Position numbers and translations under genes: made by a program. This document shows, one piece after another, positions 1 through 8,671 of a stretch of 64,000 nucleotides of DNA. The stretch's first letter is position 1, and each line of letters begins with the position of its first letter. The stretch lies in the NCBI RefSeq assembly GCF_020615385.1, contig NZ_JAJAVB010000025.1:519296-583295 (forward strand), written 5' to 3'. Below the pieces are notes generated by a model. It was not told where the DNA came from, did not search any database, and saw only the letters and a list, made by a program, of their open reading frames with translations. Source of the DNA: Jiella soli. GTDB taxonomy: Bacteria; Pseudomonadota; Alphaproteobacteria; Rhizobiales; Rhizobiaceae.

Positions 1-601
1 CAGGCACAACGTCTTCTTCTCCGCAGACTATCGCGGCGAGTTCGACGACATCCTGTCGCGCCGCCGGCTGCCGGAGGACCCCACGGTCTATGTCTGCGCC
101 GGCGACCGCGACGGCGAAGGCCGTCTGTCGGACGAGGCCCGCGCCGCCGGCACCGAGCGGCTGTTTCTCATCGTCAATGCGCCGGCCGACGGCGACATCC
201 GGACATTTCGGGCAGAGGAGGTGGAGCGATGCGTGACGGCGGCCTTTTCCAGGCTGGAGGCCTCGGGCTTGCAGGTGGCGTGGCGGGACGCGCCGATGGT
301 CCGTTCGACGCCCTCAGATTTCGCGAGACGGTTTCCGGGGACGGGCGGAGCGCTCTACGGGCGGGCCTCGCATGGGTCGACGGCTTCGTTCCGGCGGCCG
401 GGCGCGCGAACCCGGATGCCGGGGCTCTATCTGTGCGGCGGCAGCGCTCATCCGGGAGCCGGCCTGCCGATGGCGGCCCTGTCGGGCAAGATCGCCTCGG
501 ACGCTATTCTTTCGGACCGCGCTTCGACCAGCAGGTCCCTCCGGGCGGCTATGCCTGGTGGTATGTGGACGCGCTTTCGGCCGACGGAACCTTCGGGCTG
601 A
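1..601 (+). CDS. crtD: Carotenoid 3,4-desaturase CrtD (methoxyneurosporene dehydrogenase), C-terminal part
   Basis: The 5' end lies outside the window; the reading frame begins at base 2 and gives about 199 residues. CrtD is an FAD-dependent phytoene-desaturase-family enzyme that introduces the C-3,4 double bond in the spirilloxanthin/spheroidene pathway, acting with CrtC at the membrane. The visible part starts with HNVFFSADYRGEF and ends with the family's C-terminal FAD-binding stretch, GLYLCGGSAHPGAGLPMAALSG written in part as LYLCGGSAHPGAGLPM, followed by a short arginine-rich tail. The stop overlaps the start of the downstream crtC frame. CrtI or another desaturase is the alternative, but the immediate crtC neighbour favours CrtD. 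Confidence 0.88.
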   Translation, partial: RHNVFFSADYRGEFDDILSRRRLPEDPTVYVCAGDRDGEGRLSDEARAAGTERLFLIVNAPADGDIRTFRAEEVERCVTAAFSRLEASGLQVAWRDAPMVRSTPSDFARRFPGTGGALYGRASHGSTASFRRPGARTRMPGLYLCGGSAHPGAGLPMAALSGKIASDAILSDRASTSRSLRAAMPGGMWTRFRPTEPSG

Positions 602-1434
602 CGCTGATCGGCTTCGTCGGCAGCGTGTTCTCGCCCTATTACCGCTTCGCCGGCCGCCGGGAGCCGGAGGACCACGTCGCCCTCAACGTCGCCTTCTACG
701 GGCCGCGCGCCAAGCGCTGGACGATGACCGAGCGGCGGCGCCGGGATCTGCATCGCGACGCCGGAACGCTCGCCGTCGGTCCGAGCGCCATGCATTGGGA
801 CGGCTCCGGCCTGACCGTCGAGATCGACGAGGTGAGCCCGCTTCTGCCCTATCGCGTCAAGGGCCGGGTGCGGCTCTATCCGGAAGCGATCGTCAACCAT
901 CCCGTGGTGCTAGACCGGCAGGCGCGGCACTGCTGGTGGCCGATCGCGCCGTGCGCGCGCGTCGAGGTGGAGCTGGACAAGCCCGCGCTCTCCTGGTCGG
1001 GCAGCGGCTATTTCGACTTCAACACCGGCGAAGTCCCGCTGGAGGAGAGCTTTTCGAACTGGAACTGGTGCCGCGCCAGCCTGCCCGACGACACCGCCGT
1101 CCTCTACGATCTCGTCGACCGGGACGGGCAGGCCTGTTCGCTGGCGATCCGCTTCGACCCGAAGACGGGCGTCAGCGACTTTTCGCCGCCGCCGGCCGCG
1201 AGCTTGCCCTCGACCTTCTGGCGCATGCGCCGCTCCACCCGCGCCGAGGCGCCGAGCGAGGCGCGGGTCGTGGAGACGCTGGAGGATTCGCCCTTCTACG
1301 CCCGATCCGTCGTCGCCACACGCCTCCTCGGCCGCGAGGTGACGGCGATCCACGAAAGCCTCGACCTCGACCGCTTCGCCCGGCCGGTGGTCCAGGCCAT
1401 GCTGCCCTTCCGGATGCCGAGACGGTTCGTCTGA
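433..1434 (+). CDS. crtC: Carotenoid 1,2-hydratase CrtC (hydroxyneurosporene synthase)
   Basis: CrtC hydrates the terminal 1,2 double bond of neurosporene or lycopene, the step before O-methylation in spheroidene and spirilloxanthin synthesis. Diagnostic segments are VPPGGYAWWYVDALS near the N terminus, IGFVGSVFSPYYRFAGRR, a central CWWPIAP and GYFDFNTGEVPLEESFSNWNW. The start is uncertain: the frame is open from 229, but GTG at 433 is the closest usable start before the conserved GGYAWWY block and gives 333 residues. This means crtC overlaps the 3' end of crtD by about 170 bases, an unusually long overlap even for this tightly packed pair. It is co-oriented with crtD, so the two are probably co-transcribed. 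Confidence 0.88.
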   Translation: MRRQRSSGSRPADGGPVGQDRLGRYSFGPRFDQQVPPGGYAWWYVDALSADGTFGLTLIGFVGSVFSPYYRFAGRREPEDHVALNVAFYGPRAKRWTMTERRRRDLHRDAGTLAVGPSAMHWDGSGLTVEIDEVSPLLPYRVKGRVRLYPEAIVNHPVVLDRQARHCWWPIAPCARVEVELDKPALSWSGSGYFDFNTGEVPLEESFSNWNWCRASLPDDTAVLYDLVDRDGQACSLAIRFDPKTGVSDFSPPPAASLPSTFWRMRRSTRAEAPSEARVVETLEDSPFYARSVVATRLLGREVTAIHESLDLDRFARPVVQAMLPFRMPRRFV

Positions 1435-1612
1435 GCAGCAGAGGAGGGTAAGCAAGCAATTGCGGGTCGCGGACGATCAGCCGCGTAACGATGGCGTCGT
1501 GCCTAGCGAACAATGTCGCAAGCCCCTTGACCGAAGCGGCGTGCCGGCGATCTCCCCGATGGCCCGGCTGCCGGATGGTGGTCACCGCTGGCCGCAACGA
1601 AGGAGACATCGC

Positions 1613-2116
1613 TTGAGCCGCACCCGCGACAGCCGCCACATCTCGGTTGACGAGCCGGCGAGGACGCCGCCGGCCAGCATCTTCTTCGCCTATATCGCGA
1701 TGGCCCCGCTCGCCGCCGGGGCGATCTTCCTCTGGTTCGCGCCCGATGCCCAGGCCTTCCTGGTTCTGAACCTCGTCCTGTTCTGGGGCGCCTCGATCCT
1801 GACCTTCCTCGCCGGCGTCCGGCGCGGCGTCAGCTTCCGCACGCCCTCGGGGCCGACGATCGCCCAGCTCGCCATGATGCTGTGGCTCTTCGTCCTTGGC
1901 TTCGTGGCGCTGGTCGCGACGGTCTGGGGATTTCCTCTTCTGGCGACGCTGATCGAACTTTCCGGCTATGTCAGCCTTGCGGTCCTCGATCCTATTGCGG
2001 CCAAGAAGGGGGAGACGCCTCTGTTCTTCGAGCGGCTGCGCCCGGTGCAGATGGCGATCCCGATCCTGTCGCTGATCGCGATCGCCGTCTTCGTCTGGCA
2101 GAGCCCGTTCCTCTAG
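1613..2116 (+). CDS. DUF3429-type integral membrane protein
   Basis: Predicted 167-residue membrane protein with about four hydrophobic segments. It contains the stretch FWGASILTFLAGVRRGVSF, which resembles the conserved GA..FLGG..WG region of DUF3429 proteins found in proteobacteria. The start is TTG at 1613, chosen because AAGGAG lies 7-12 bases upstream and the frame before it is hydrophilic and unlike the family. It lies about 180 bases after crtC and faces the LprI-like gene, with the two stops only a few bases apart. Function unknown; its place among photosynthesis genes may be incidental. Confidence 0.7.
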   Translation: MSRTRDSRHISVDEPARTPPASIFFAYIAMAPLAAGAIFLWFAPDAQAFLVLNLVLFWGASILTFLAGVRRGVSFRTPSGPTIAQLAMMLWLFVLGFVALVATVWGFPLLATLIELSGYVSLAVLDPIAAKKGETPLFFERLRPVQMAIPILSLIAIAVFVWQSPFL

Positions 2117-2120
2117 GCGA

Positions 2121-2618
2121 TCACCTCCGGTCGGGGTCGAGCGCGATCGCCCTGTCCGCGGTGAGGGCGTTCACGCAGGCATAGAATATGTTCGTGCGGA
2201 TCGTGCCCTCCTTGAAGAACTCGTAGCGCCGGTCGCATTCCGCGTCGCGGAAGGCAATCCAGGCCCGCTGCGCCTTGAGTAGCGCCGCCGCGACGGAGGG
2301 CTCGGCCCCGCTCTCGGCCTGCAGCCTTTCATCGACCTCCTTCGCAGCGGTCATGGCGGTTCTGTAGCGCTCGTTGAGGATCGCGTCCCAGGCCTGAAGT
2401 TCGCGGTCGAGACAGGCGTCGATGCCCTGCGTGCTCTTGCCGTCGGGCGCGTCCTGGCAGGGGTTGGCGATGACGCCGACACATCCCTGCGGGTCGTCGC
2501 CGGCCTTGGAGAGACAGGCCTTCACGGTGGCGGTGTCGGCCTTCACGTCGCCCGTCTCGGCAAGCGCGGGATGGGCAATCAGCGCGACCATCGATAGTGT
2601 CAGGACGATATGGCGCAT
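2121..2618 (-). CDS. Secreted LprI-like protein (DUF1311 family)
   Basis: A 165-residue protein with a clear signal peptide (MRHIVLTLSMVALIAHPALA). The mature part has paired cysteines and the DUF1311 / LprI N-terminal signature: C-x3-REL-x-AWDAILNERY, then AQRAWIAFRDAECDRRYEF and a final YACVNALTADRAIAL. The family includes mycobacterial LprI, an inhibitor of lysozyme; most proteobacterial members are uncharacterised periplasmic proteins. The ATG at 2618 has AAGGAG about 10 bases upstream. It is divergent from tspO, with 76 bases between the starts, and convergent with the DUF3429 gene. Its function here is unknown. Confidence 0.75.
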   Translation of the reverse strand: MRHIVLTLSMVALIAHPALAETGDVKADTATVKACLSKAGDDPQGCVGVIANPCQDAPDGKSTQGIDACLDRELQAWDAILNERYRTAMTAAKEVDERLQAESGAEPSVAAALLKAQRAWIAFRDAECDRRYEFFKEGTIRTNIFYACVNALTADRAIALDPDRR

Positions 2619-2694
2619 CCGCGTTCGACCTTTCTCCTTGGGATCAGCGCATTCAGGCCATGCGTTCCACCTCCATGCAACGGGAATTTTCGCC

Positions 2695-3186
2695 ATGAGC
2701 GCCGCCTCGATCGCCAGCTTCGTCGTCTTCCTCGCCATCGTCTTCGCCGTCGCGATGAGTGGCGCGATCTTCAAGCCGGGGCCCTGGTACCAGGCGCTCG
2801 ACAAGCCCGGCTGGACGCCGCCCAACTGGGCGTTCCCGGTGGTCTGGTCGGCGCTCTACGTGATGATCGCGGTCGCCGGCTGGCGGGTCTATGAAGAGGC
2901 AGGACTCCTGGTCCTCCCGTTTGCGGTCTACGGGCTGCAGCTCGTCCTCAATGCGGCGTGGTCGGCCTTCTTCTTCGGCATGCGCCGCCCCGATCTCGCC
3001 TTCGCCGACGTCATCGCCATGGCGCTGGTGATCGCCCTCAATATCGCGCTGTTCTGGCCGATCGACGCCATCGCAGCCCTTCTGCTCGTGCCCTATCTCG
3101 CCTGGGCCTGCATCGCCGCCTGCCTCAACTATTCGGTCTGGCGGCGCAATCCGGATGCATTCCGGGCCGCGCGGGTGGCGGGCTGA
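2695..3186 (+). CDS. tspO: TspO/MBR family tryptophan-rich sensory protein
   Basis: A 163-residue five-helix membrane protein. Family marks are GPWYQALDKPGWTPPNWAFP, followed by WSALYVMIAVAGWRVY, a QLVLNAAWSAFFFGMRRP loop and a C-terminal LNYSVWRRNPDAF. TspO binds tetrapyrroles and cholesterol-like ligands; in Rhodobacter it sits in the photosynthesis cluster and helps repress pigment genes in oxygen (established for that genus). The location between crtC and bchO fits that role. The 3' end overlaps the 3' end of bchO, which is on the opposite strand, by 62 bases, so the transcripts are complementary at their ends. Confidence 0.92.
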   Translation: MSAASIASFVVFLAIVFAVAMSGAIFKPGPWYQALDKPGWTPPNWAFPVVWSALYVMIAVAGWRVYEEAGLLVLPFAVYGLQLVLNAAWSAFFFGMRRPDLAFADVIAMALVIALNIALFWPIDAIAALLLVPYLAWACIAACLNYSVWRRNPDAFRAARVAG

Positions 3187-4057
3187 CCAAAGCCGCGAAT
3201 GCCTGGAGCATCGCCTCGGCCGTCTGCTGCGGCGCCTCCTCATGGGCGAGGTGGCCGAGGCCGGCAAGCGTCACCACCTCGGCCTCGCGCACCATCCTGG
3301 CGACCCGGTGCGACACCTCCGGCGGGATCGCGCGATCGCGCGATCCGACGACGAGGGTCAGCGGGACGGCGAGCCGGGGAAGGTCCCGTTTCAGCCCGTC
3401 GAGGTCCCAGTTCGCCATCATCGACAATGCGCCCTCGACATGGGCGGGAGAGGCGAGAAGCCGCTCGTAATAGGCGACGCCCTCGGACGGAATCCGGGAG
3501 CCGGTGCTCTCCATCAGCCGTGCGACAGCGTTGCCGTGGCGCGCGCGCCAGGAGAAGAAGCGCGGCGCGACCGGGTTGAGGAAGAGAAGTTTCGCAAGCC
3601 CCGGAAAGAGATGCGCGGCGACGCCCGGAAACGGCAGCAGTGCGCCGTTCAGGGAGACGATCTGCCGCGGCGCGATCTTTCCATCGAGCGTCATGCGCAG
3701 GATGACGGCGGCGCCCGCCGAATGGCCGGCCGCAAACGCCGGCTCGATGCCGAGCCGGTCGAGCGTTTCGGCAAGACAGTCGCGCATGCCGGTGATGGTG
3801 CTGCCCCGCCCGCGCGGCCGGCCGGAAAAGCCGTGCGAGGGCAGGTCGATCATGACGACGCGGTAGCTGCCGGCAAGGCGCGGCGCGAGGTCGCGGAAGG
3901 AATGGGTCGAGGCGCCGGTGCCGTGCAGGAGCAGGAGCGGCGGTCCCTCTCCGAGGATCTGCACGTGGATGCGCGTTCCCGCCGCCGCGACGAAGCGGCT
4001 CGCCTCCGCATGCGGCCAGCTTCGCCTTTCGCGCTCGAAGTCGAGGGGCCGGCTCAT
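3125..4057 (-). CDS. bchO: Alpha/beta hydrolase BchO, Mg-chelatase associated
   Basis: A 310-residue alpha/beta hydrolase. Visible motifs are LLLLHGTGASTHSFRDLAP (oxyanion region), the nucleophile elbow AGHSAGAAV, and a C-terminal GLGHLAHEEAP carrying the catalytic His. BchO genes follow bchI-bchD in purple bacteria and the product is thought to support magnesium chelation; its exact reaction is not settled. The ATG at 4057 overlaps the bchD stop as ATGA, so translation is probably coupled. The 3' end runs 62 bases into the convergent tspO. Confidence 0.9.
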   Translation of the reverse strand: MSRPLDFERERRSWPHAEASRFVAAAGTRIHVQILGEGPPLLLLHGTGASTHSFRDLAPRLAGSYRVVMIDLPSHGFSGRPRGRGSTITGMRDCLAETLDRLGIEPAFAAGHSAGAAVILRMTLDGKIAPRQIVSLNGALLPFPGVAAHLFPGLAKLLFLNPVAPRFFSWRARHGNAVARLMESTGSRIPSEGVAYYERLLASPAHVEGALSMMANWDLDGLKRDLPRLAVPLTLVVGSRDRAIPPEVSHRVARMVREAEVVTLAGLGHLAHEEAPQQTAEAMLQAFAALVSPPPARPGMHPDCAARPNS

Positions 4058-5886
4058 CCGGTTGCCGTCCCCCCGCCCGGCCGGCGCTCCCGGCCAGATG
4101 GCCGGGCGACCGCGCCGACCGCTTCCGACAGCGCTGCGGAATCGGCCCGGGGCAGGGCCAGATAGGAGGCGCCCATGGCGTCCGCGAGATCGCGGGCCGC
4201 CGGCCCCGGGCGCAGCGACAGGTCGATCACCAGCGCGGCGACGCCTGCCGACCGCACCGCGGCGGCCGCTGCCTTCGCGTCGGCCATTGCGGCGGGTCGG
4301 CCGGCCGCCCCGTCCCGGCCGATATTGGCCCGCCCATCGGTCAGGAGCGCGATCAGCGGCATTCGGCCGTCCCGGGCCGAGGCCTTGGCGAGGCCGAGCG
4401 CGGCCGAGATTCCGCTTGCCAGAGGAGTGCCGCCCCCGGCGGGAAAGGCCGCGAGGCTGCGCTTGGCCCGCGTCAGCGAGCGGGTCTCGGGCAGGAGCAC
4501 CTCGGCCCGCGTGCCGCGAAAGGCGACGAGCGCCACCCGTTCGCGCCGGATATAGCATTCGGCGAGGATCCGCTCGACGGCGCCCTTGGCCTCGGCGAGG
4601 CGGGCGAGCGCCGCCGACCCCGATGCGTCCACGGCGAAGATCGTCGCGGTCTCGGTCTTGCCGCGGATGCGCCGCACGCGGATGTCGGCGGCGCGGATGT
4701 CGAGCCTGCCGCTCGCCGCGCCGGGCCGCTCGCTACGCCGGAGCGGCTGCCAGGGCGCCGCGGCCCGCAAGGTCGCCACGAGGTCGAGCCGGTCGCGGCG
4801 CGGGTCCCCCTCGCGCACGCCGATCGTGCGGCCCCGCCTTGCCGCTTTCGCCGCGGTTCCGGCCCGCCCGCCGCCCCGTCGCATCGGCGCCGGGCGCATC
4901 AGTCCGGCGAGGCGCTCCAGAAGGTCCGGCGGCAGGAATGCCTCCGCCGCCTCCACCGTCATGTCGCCCGGCGTCTCGCCGACGGTGATCTCCGGTTCCT
5001 CGTCGTCATTCTCGGCGTCCGGCGGATCGGGTGTTTCGGACGGCGGATCGGCGGCATCGGTCTCGGCCTCCGTCTCCGCTTCGGCCTCGCTCTCCTGCGG
5101 AGCGGCCGGAAGCTGCGTGGCGCGCGGCACGAGGACGTGGCGGATCGCGAGGTCGAGATCGTCCTCCTCGACGCTCGTCCGCCCGGCAAGCGCCGCTGCG
5201 GCCCGTGCCGCCCGAAGCGCCTGGCCGGGCGCTCTCAGCGACATGATGCCGAGGGCGATCGCCGCCTGGCAGAGGAGCGTGATCGCGTCCTCCGTCGCGG
5301 TGACCCGCGACAGCAGGGCGCGGGCCGCCGCCACGCCTGCGGCCCCGGGGCCGGCATCGGCGACCTGTCTCGGATCGGCGCCGTCGAGATCGGCCCAAAG
5401 GCCGAGCCGCTCGACCAGTGCCGGCGGCGGGGCCTCGTCCGGCTCCATGCCCTCGTCGAGAGCGAGTACGCCGATCCGGGCCGGCGCTTCCTGCGAGAGC
5501 CCCTCGCGCTCCTGCCGGATCAGGCCGGTGTCGAGCGCATGGGCGAGGAGAGCGGCGGTTTCCGGCCGCATGCGCTCCGCCATCGCGGCGACGACGATGC
5601 CGCCGTCGCAGGCGGCCAGCAGCCCGCGTTCGGCGATTGGACGCCTTGCGGCGAGCGATGCCGCGATGTCGAGGCCTCCGATCAGCGCGGTCTCGCTTAT
5701 CGCGGCCGGAATGCGCCGGAAGGGCCGGTCGGCGGGAAGCAGGACGTGAAGGCGAGCGAGCGCGGTGTCGCGGGCGAGGCCGGCCCGAGCCGACAGTCTG
5801 AGCCCCAGGCGGGGATCGACGGCAAAAAGTGCTAGGGCCGTCAGCGCGTCCCGGAAGAGGTCGGCGGGTTCGGCGTTGCCGCTCAC
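4054..5886 (-). CDS. bchD: Magnesium chelatase subunit D
   Basis: A 610-residue BchD. With BchI it forms the AAA+ motor that works with BchH to insert Mg2+ into protoporphyrin IX, the first committed bacteriochlorophyll step. The N-terminal AAA-like domain lacks an intact Walker A, as usual for BchD. A Pro/Glu/Asp-rich linker covers about residues 265-300. A C-terminal von Willebrand A domain carries the MIDAS motif DASGS (residues 420-424) and [10 protein letters not shown]. The start is GTG at 5886, overlapping the bchI stop (GTGA); the longer upstream frame only shadows bchI. Confidence 0.93.
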   Translation of the reverse strand: MSGNAEPADLFRDALTALALFAVDPRLGLRLSARAGLARDTALARLHVLLPADRPFRRIPAAISETALIGGLDIAASLAARRPIAERGLLAACDGGIVVAAMAERMRPETAALLAHALDTGLIRQEREGLSQEAPARIGVLALDEGMEPDEAPPPALVERLGLWADLDGADPRQVADAGPGAAGVAAARALLSRVTATEDAITLLCQAAIALGIMSLRAPGQALRAARAAAALAGRTSVEEDDLDLAIRHVLVPRATQLPAAPQESEAEAETEAETDAADPPSETPDPPDAENDDEEPEITVGETPGDMTVEAAEAFLPPDLLERLAGLMRPAPMRRGGGRAGTAAKAARRGRTIGVREGDPRRDRLDLVATLRAAAPWQPLRRSERPGAASGRLDIRAADIRVRRIRGKTETATIFAVDASGSAALARLAEAKGAVERILAECYIRRERVALVAFRGTRAEVLLPETRSLTRAKRSLAAFPAGGGTPLASGISAALGLAKASARDGRMPLIALLTDGRANIGRDGAAGRPAAMADAKAAAAAVRSAGVAALVIDLSLRPGPAARDLADAMGASYLALPRADSAALSEAVGAVARPSGRERRPGGGTATG

Positions 5887-6908
5887 GCCGCCTCGAGTTC
5901 GACGACCGCCCGTTCGACGCGTGAGGTGGATCCCGCCTCGTCGAGCGGATCGCGCCGCAGCCGGTGCGACAGGGCGATCGGCGCCAGCCGGGCGAGATGG
6001 GTCCACTCGACGCTGACGTCGCCCTCGAGCGCTGCGAGCGCCCGGGCCGCCCGCATCAGGGTGAGCTCGCCGCGAAGGCCGTCCGTGCCGAGCCGGATCG
6101 ACAGCTGCGCGGCCTTTTCGAGCGTCGCGTCCGGCACCGCGACATCCGCCAGCCGGTTGCGGGCGCTGAGGATCGCCTCGCGGACGGCGGCGTTCTCCGC
6201 TTCGAACGTCGCGGCGAACCCGGCCGGATCGCGCTCGAACGCGTCGCGTCGCTTGACGACGGCGATGCGGGTCGCAAGGTCGATCGGCGTCGTCACCTCG
6301 ACGGAGAGGCCGAAGCGGTCGAGAAGCTGCGGGCGCAGCTCTCCTTCCTCCGGATTGCCGCTGCCGATCAGGACGAAGCGGGCAGGATGGCGCACGCTGA
6401 GGCCCTCCCGCTCGACCACGTTCTCGCCGGACGCCGCAACGTCGAGGAGGAGGTCGACCAGATGGTCCTCCAGGAGATTGATCTCGTCGATATAGAGGAA
6501 GCCGCGATGCGCGCGGGCCAGGAGCCCCGGCTCGTAGCGCTTCTCGCCGGCGGCGAGCGCCCGCTCGAGATCGAGCGCGCCGACGATGCGGTCTTCGGTC
6601 GCGCCGAGCGGCAGGTCGACCACCGGCACGGCGAGCGCCCGGTCGTCGATCGATTCGCCGCCCGAAAGGCGCGCGCTGCAGGCTTCGCAGGCCTCGTCCG
6701 GCCGCGCCGGGTCGCAATGATAGGCGCAGCCCGAGGCCCGCATCTGGGGCAGGACCGCCGCGAGGGCCCTGACGGCGGTGGATTTGCCGGTGCCGCGGTC
6801 GCCGAAGACGAGGACGCCGCCGATCGCGGGATCGACGGCGGCGATGGTCAGCGCCAGCTTCATCTGGTCCTGGCCGACGATGGCGGAGAAGGGAAAGGCG
6901 ATCCTCAT
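5883..6908 (-). CDS. bchI: Magnesium chelatase ATPase subunit I
   Basis: A 341-residue AAA+ ATPase. Walker A is GDRGTGKST (residues 36-44), Walker B is [14 protein letters not shown] (DE at 141-142), and the chelatase-specific [17 protein letters not shown] insert and [19 protein letters not shown] follow. It is first in the minus-strand operon bchI-bchD-bchO, and each downstream start overlaps the previous stop. The 148-base gap to the divergent SDR gene should hold the promoter. I looked there for a PpsR/CrtJ-type TGT-N12-ACA pair and did not find a convincing one. Confidence 0.95.
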   Translation of the reverse strand: MRIAFPFSAIVGQDQMKLALTIAAVDPAIGGVLVFGDRGTGKSTAVRALAAVLPQMRASGCAYHCDPARPDEACEACSARLSGGESIDDRALAVPVVDLPLGATEDRIVGALDLERALAAGEKRYEPGLLARAHRGFLYIDEINLLEDHLVDLLLDVAASGENVVEREGLSVRHPARFVLIGSGNPEEGELRPQLLDRFGLSVEVTTPIDLATRIAVVKRRDAFERDPAGFAATFEAENAAVREAILSARNRLADVAVPDATLEKAAQLSIRLGTDGLRGELTLMRAARALAALEGDVSVEWTHLARLAPIALSHRLRRDPLDEAGSTSRVERAVVELEAA

Positions 6909-7056
6909 AAGCGCAGGCTAGCCGCTTTGCGTCCTCATGCAAAGCTGTGGCGCGGCGCTCGAAACGCGCGGCATCTCGTGCTAGCTCGCCGGACGAGGGT
7001 GCGGCGCGGCCGATTTGGGCGATCCAGCCGCCCGGGAGTCGAAGAAAGCGAGTAAG

Positions 7057-7818
7057 ATGCAGTTCGCCAGCTATCCAAGTCTTCGAGGCAGGAGCGTCGT
7101 CGTGACCGGTGGCGCGTCGGGGATCGGCGCCGAGATGGTCCGCGCCTTCGCCGAACAGGACGCGAAGGTCGGCTTCGTCGATCTCGACGCCGAGCGCGGC
7201 GAGGCGCTGAAGGACGAACTCGGCGGGGCCGGGCGGCGCGTGGCCTTCGAGCCCTGTGACCTGCGCGACATCGCCGACCTGCGCCGGGCCTTCGGGGCAC
7301 TCGACGCCGCGAACGGCCCGGCGACCGTGCTCGTCAACAATGCCGCGCGCGATGATCGGCACGGCTGGGAGAGCGTGACGCCGGACTATTTCGACGAGCG
7401 GATGGCGACCAATCTGAAGCACATGTTCTTCGCCATCCAGGCGGCGGCGCCGGGCATGATCGCGGCCGGCGGCGGGTCGATCGTCAACATGGGCTCGAAC
7501 TCCTGGTGGGAGGCGGGCGGCGGCATGCCGGCCTATACGACCGCCAAGGCGGCCGTTCATGGCATGACCCGCTCCTTCGCCCGCGATCTCGGGCCGCACC
7601 GCATCAGGGTGAACACGGTGGTTCCCGGCTGGATCATGACCGAACGCCAGAAGGAGCTCTGGGTGAGCGAGGCGGCGATCGAGAAGCATCGCGCCCGCCA
7701 GTGCCTGCCGGATTTGATCGAGCCCGTGTTCGTGGCGCGGATGGTGCTGTTCCTGGCCTCCGACGATGCGGCGATGTGCACCGCCAACAACTACATGGTC
7801 GAAGCCGGCTCGATCTGA
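7057..7818 (+). CDS. SDR-family aldose 1-dehydrogenase-like oxidoreductase
   Basis: A 253-residue classical short-chain dehydrogenase. It has the cofactor motif TGGASGIG (residues 17-24), NNA (94-96), and the catalytic Tyr160 and Lys164 in AYTTAK, with serines at 147 and 149. The start MQFASYPSLRGRSVVVTGG, the RHGWESVTPDYFDERMATNLKHM region written in part as DYFDERMATNLKHM, and the end RMVLFLASDDAAMCTANNY closely resemble Caulobacter XylB-type NAD-dependent D-xylose dehydrogenases. A sugar such as xylose, galactose or arabinose is therefore the likely substrate; which one cannot be read from sequence. ATG 7057 is preferred over the longer frame at 7015 on family length. cysQ follows after 34 bases. 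Confidence 0.8.
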   Translation: MQFASYPSLRGRSVVVTGGASGIGAEMVRAFAEQDAKVGFVDLDAERGEALKDELGGAGRRVAFEPCDLRDIADLRRAFGALDAANGPATVLVNNAARDDRHGWESVTPDYFDERMATNLKHMFFAIQAAAPGMIAAGGGSIVNMGSNSWWEAGGGMPAYTTAKAAVHGMTRSFARDLGPHRIRVNTVVPGWIMTERQKELWVSEAAIEKHRARQCLPDLIEPVFVARMVLFLASDDAAMCTANNYMVEAGSI

Positions 7819-7852
7819 GCCGTCCGCCACCGCCCGTCCGCAGGAGAAGTCC

Positions 7853-8647
7853 TTGATCAAGCTCGCAACCCTCATCGCGATCGCGCTCGAAGGCGGGCGC
7901 GAGGTCATGACCGTCTACGGAACGGAGTTTTTGGCGAAGACCAAGGCGGACGCCTCGCCGGTGACCGAGGCCGATCTTCGCTGCGAGCGCGTCATCCTCG
8001 ACCGGCTGGCGGAGGCGGCGCCCGGGATCCCGGTGGTGGCCGAGGAGGCGGTGGCGGCTGGGCGCGTGCCGGAAAGCGGCGAGACCTTCTTCCTCGTCGA
8101 TCCGCTCGACGGCACCAAGGAATTCGTCAAGCGCAATGGCGACTTCACGGTCAACATCGCCCTCGTCGAGGCGGGCGTCCCGGTGGCCGGCGTCGTCTAT
8201 GCGCCGGCAGCCGGCCAGCTGTGGACGGGCTCGCGAGACGAGGGCGCCTTCCGCGCCGACGTCGCGAACCACCTTGCCGGAGACCTCGAGCCGATCAGGA
8301 CGCGCAAGGCGCCGCCCGCGCTGATCGCCGTCGGCAGCCGCTCGCACGGCTCGGCCGAGACCGCCGAGTGGCTCTCGCGCCTTGCCGTCGAGCACTTCGT
8401 CTCGCGCGGCTCCTCGTTGAAGTTCTGCATTCTCGCCAGCGGCGAGGCCGACATCTATCCGCGGCTCGGGCGTACCATGGAGTGGGACACGGCGGCCGGC
8501 GACGCGGTGCTGCGAGCGGCGGGCGGCATCGTCACCACGCTTGACGGCGCGCCGCTTTCCTACAACAAGCGCGGCCAGTCCGACGACGCCGACTTCGCCA
8601 ACCCGCATTTCGTCGCCTATGGCGACCCTCGGCTCGCGCAGCGCTGA
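7853..8647 (+). CDS. cysQ: 3'(2'),5'-bisphosphate nucleotidase CysQ
   Basis: A 264-residue member of the inositol monophosphatase superfamily. It hydrolyses 3'-phosphoadenosine 5'-phosphate left over from sulfate assimilation and sulfation. Metal-binding motifs are VVAEEAV, DPLDGTKEFVKRNGDFTVN and EWDTAAGDAVLRAAGG, all in the expected order, and SRSH sits between them. The start is TTG at 7853 with AGGAGA about 7 bases upstream. It probably shares a transcript with the preceding SDR gene, with no clear functional link. It is convergent with the MarR gene, with 24 bases between the stops. Confidence 0.9.
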   Translation: MIKLATLIAIALEGGREVMTVYGTEFLAKTKADASPVTEADLRCERVILDRLAEAAPGIPVVAEEAVAAGRVPESGETFFLVDPLDGTKEFVKRNGDFTVNIALVEAGVPVAGVVYAPAAGQLWTGSRDEGAFRADVANHLAGDLEPIRTRKAPPALIAVGSRSHGSAETAEWLSRLAVEHFVSRGSSLKFCILASGEADIYPRLGRTMEWDTAAGDAVLRAAGGIVTTLDGAPLSYNKRGQSDDADFANPHFVAYGDPRLAQR

Positions 8648-8671
8648 TCCGATAAGGGCGCTGCGCTTCGG

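Noticed and set aside
6909-7056. PpsR/CrtJ-type TGT-N12-ACA sites upstream of bchI
   Set aside because: Isolated TGT and ACA triplets occur, but no pair with correct spacing and symmetry was found.
5887-7908. Long minus-strand extension upstream of bchD
   Set aside because: The extension overlaps bchI and the SDR gene in another frame; BchD family similarity begins at the GTG at 5886, which overlaps the bchI stop.
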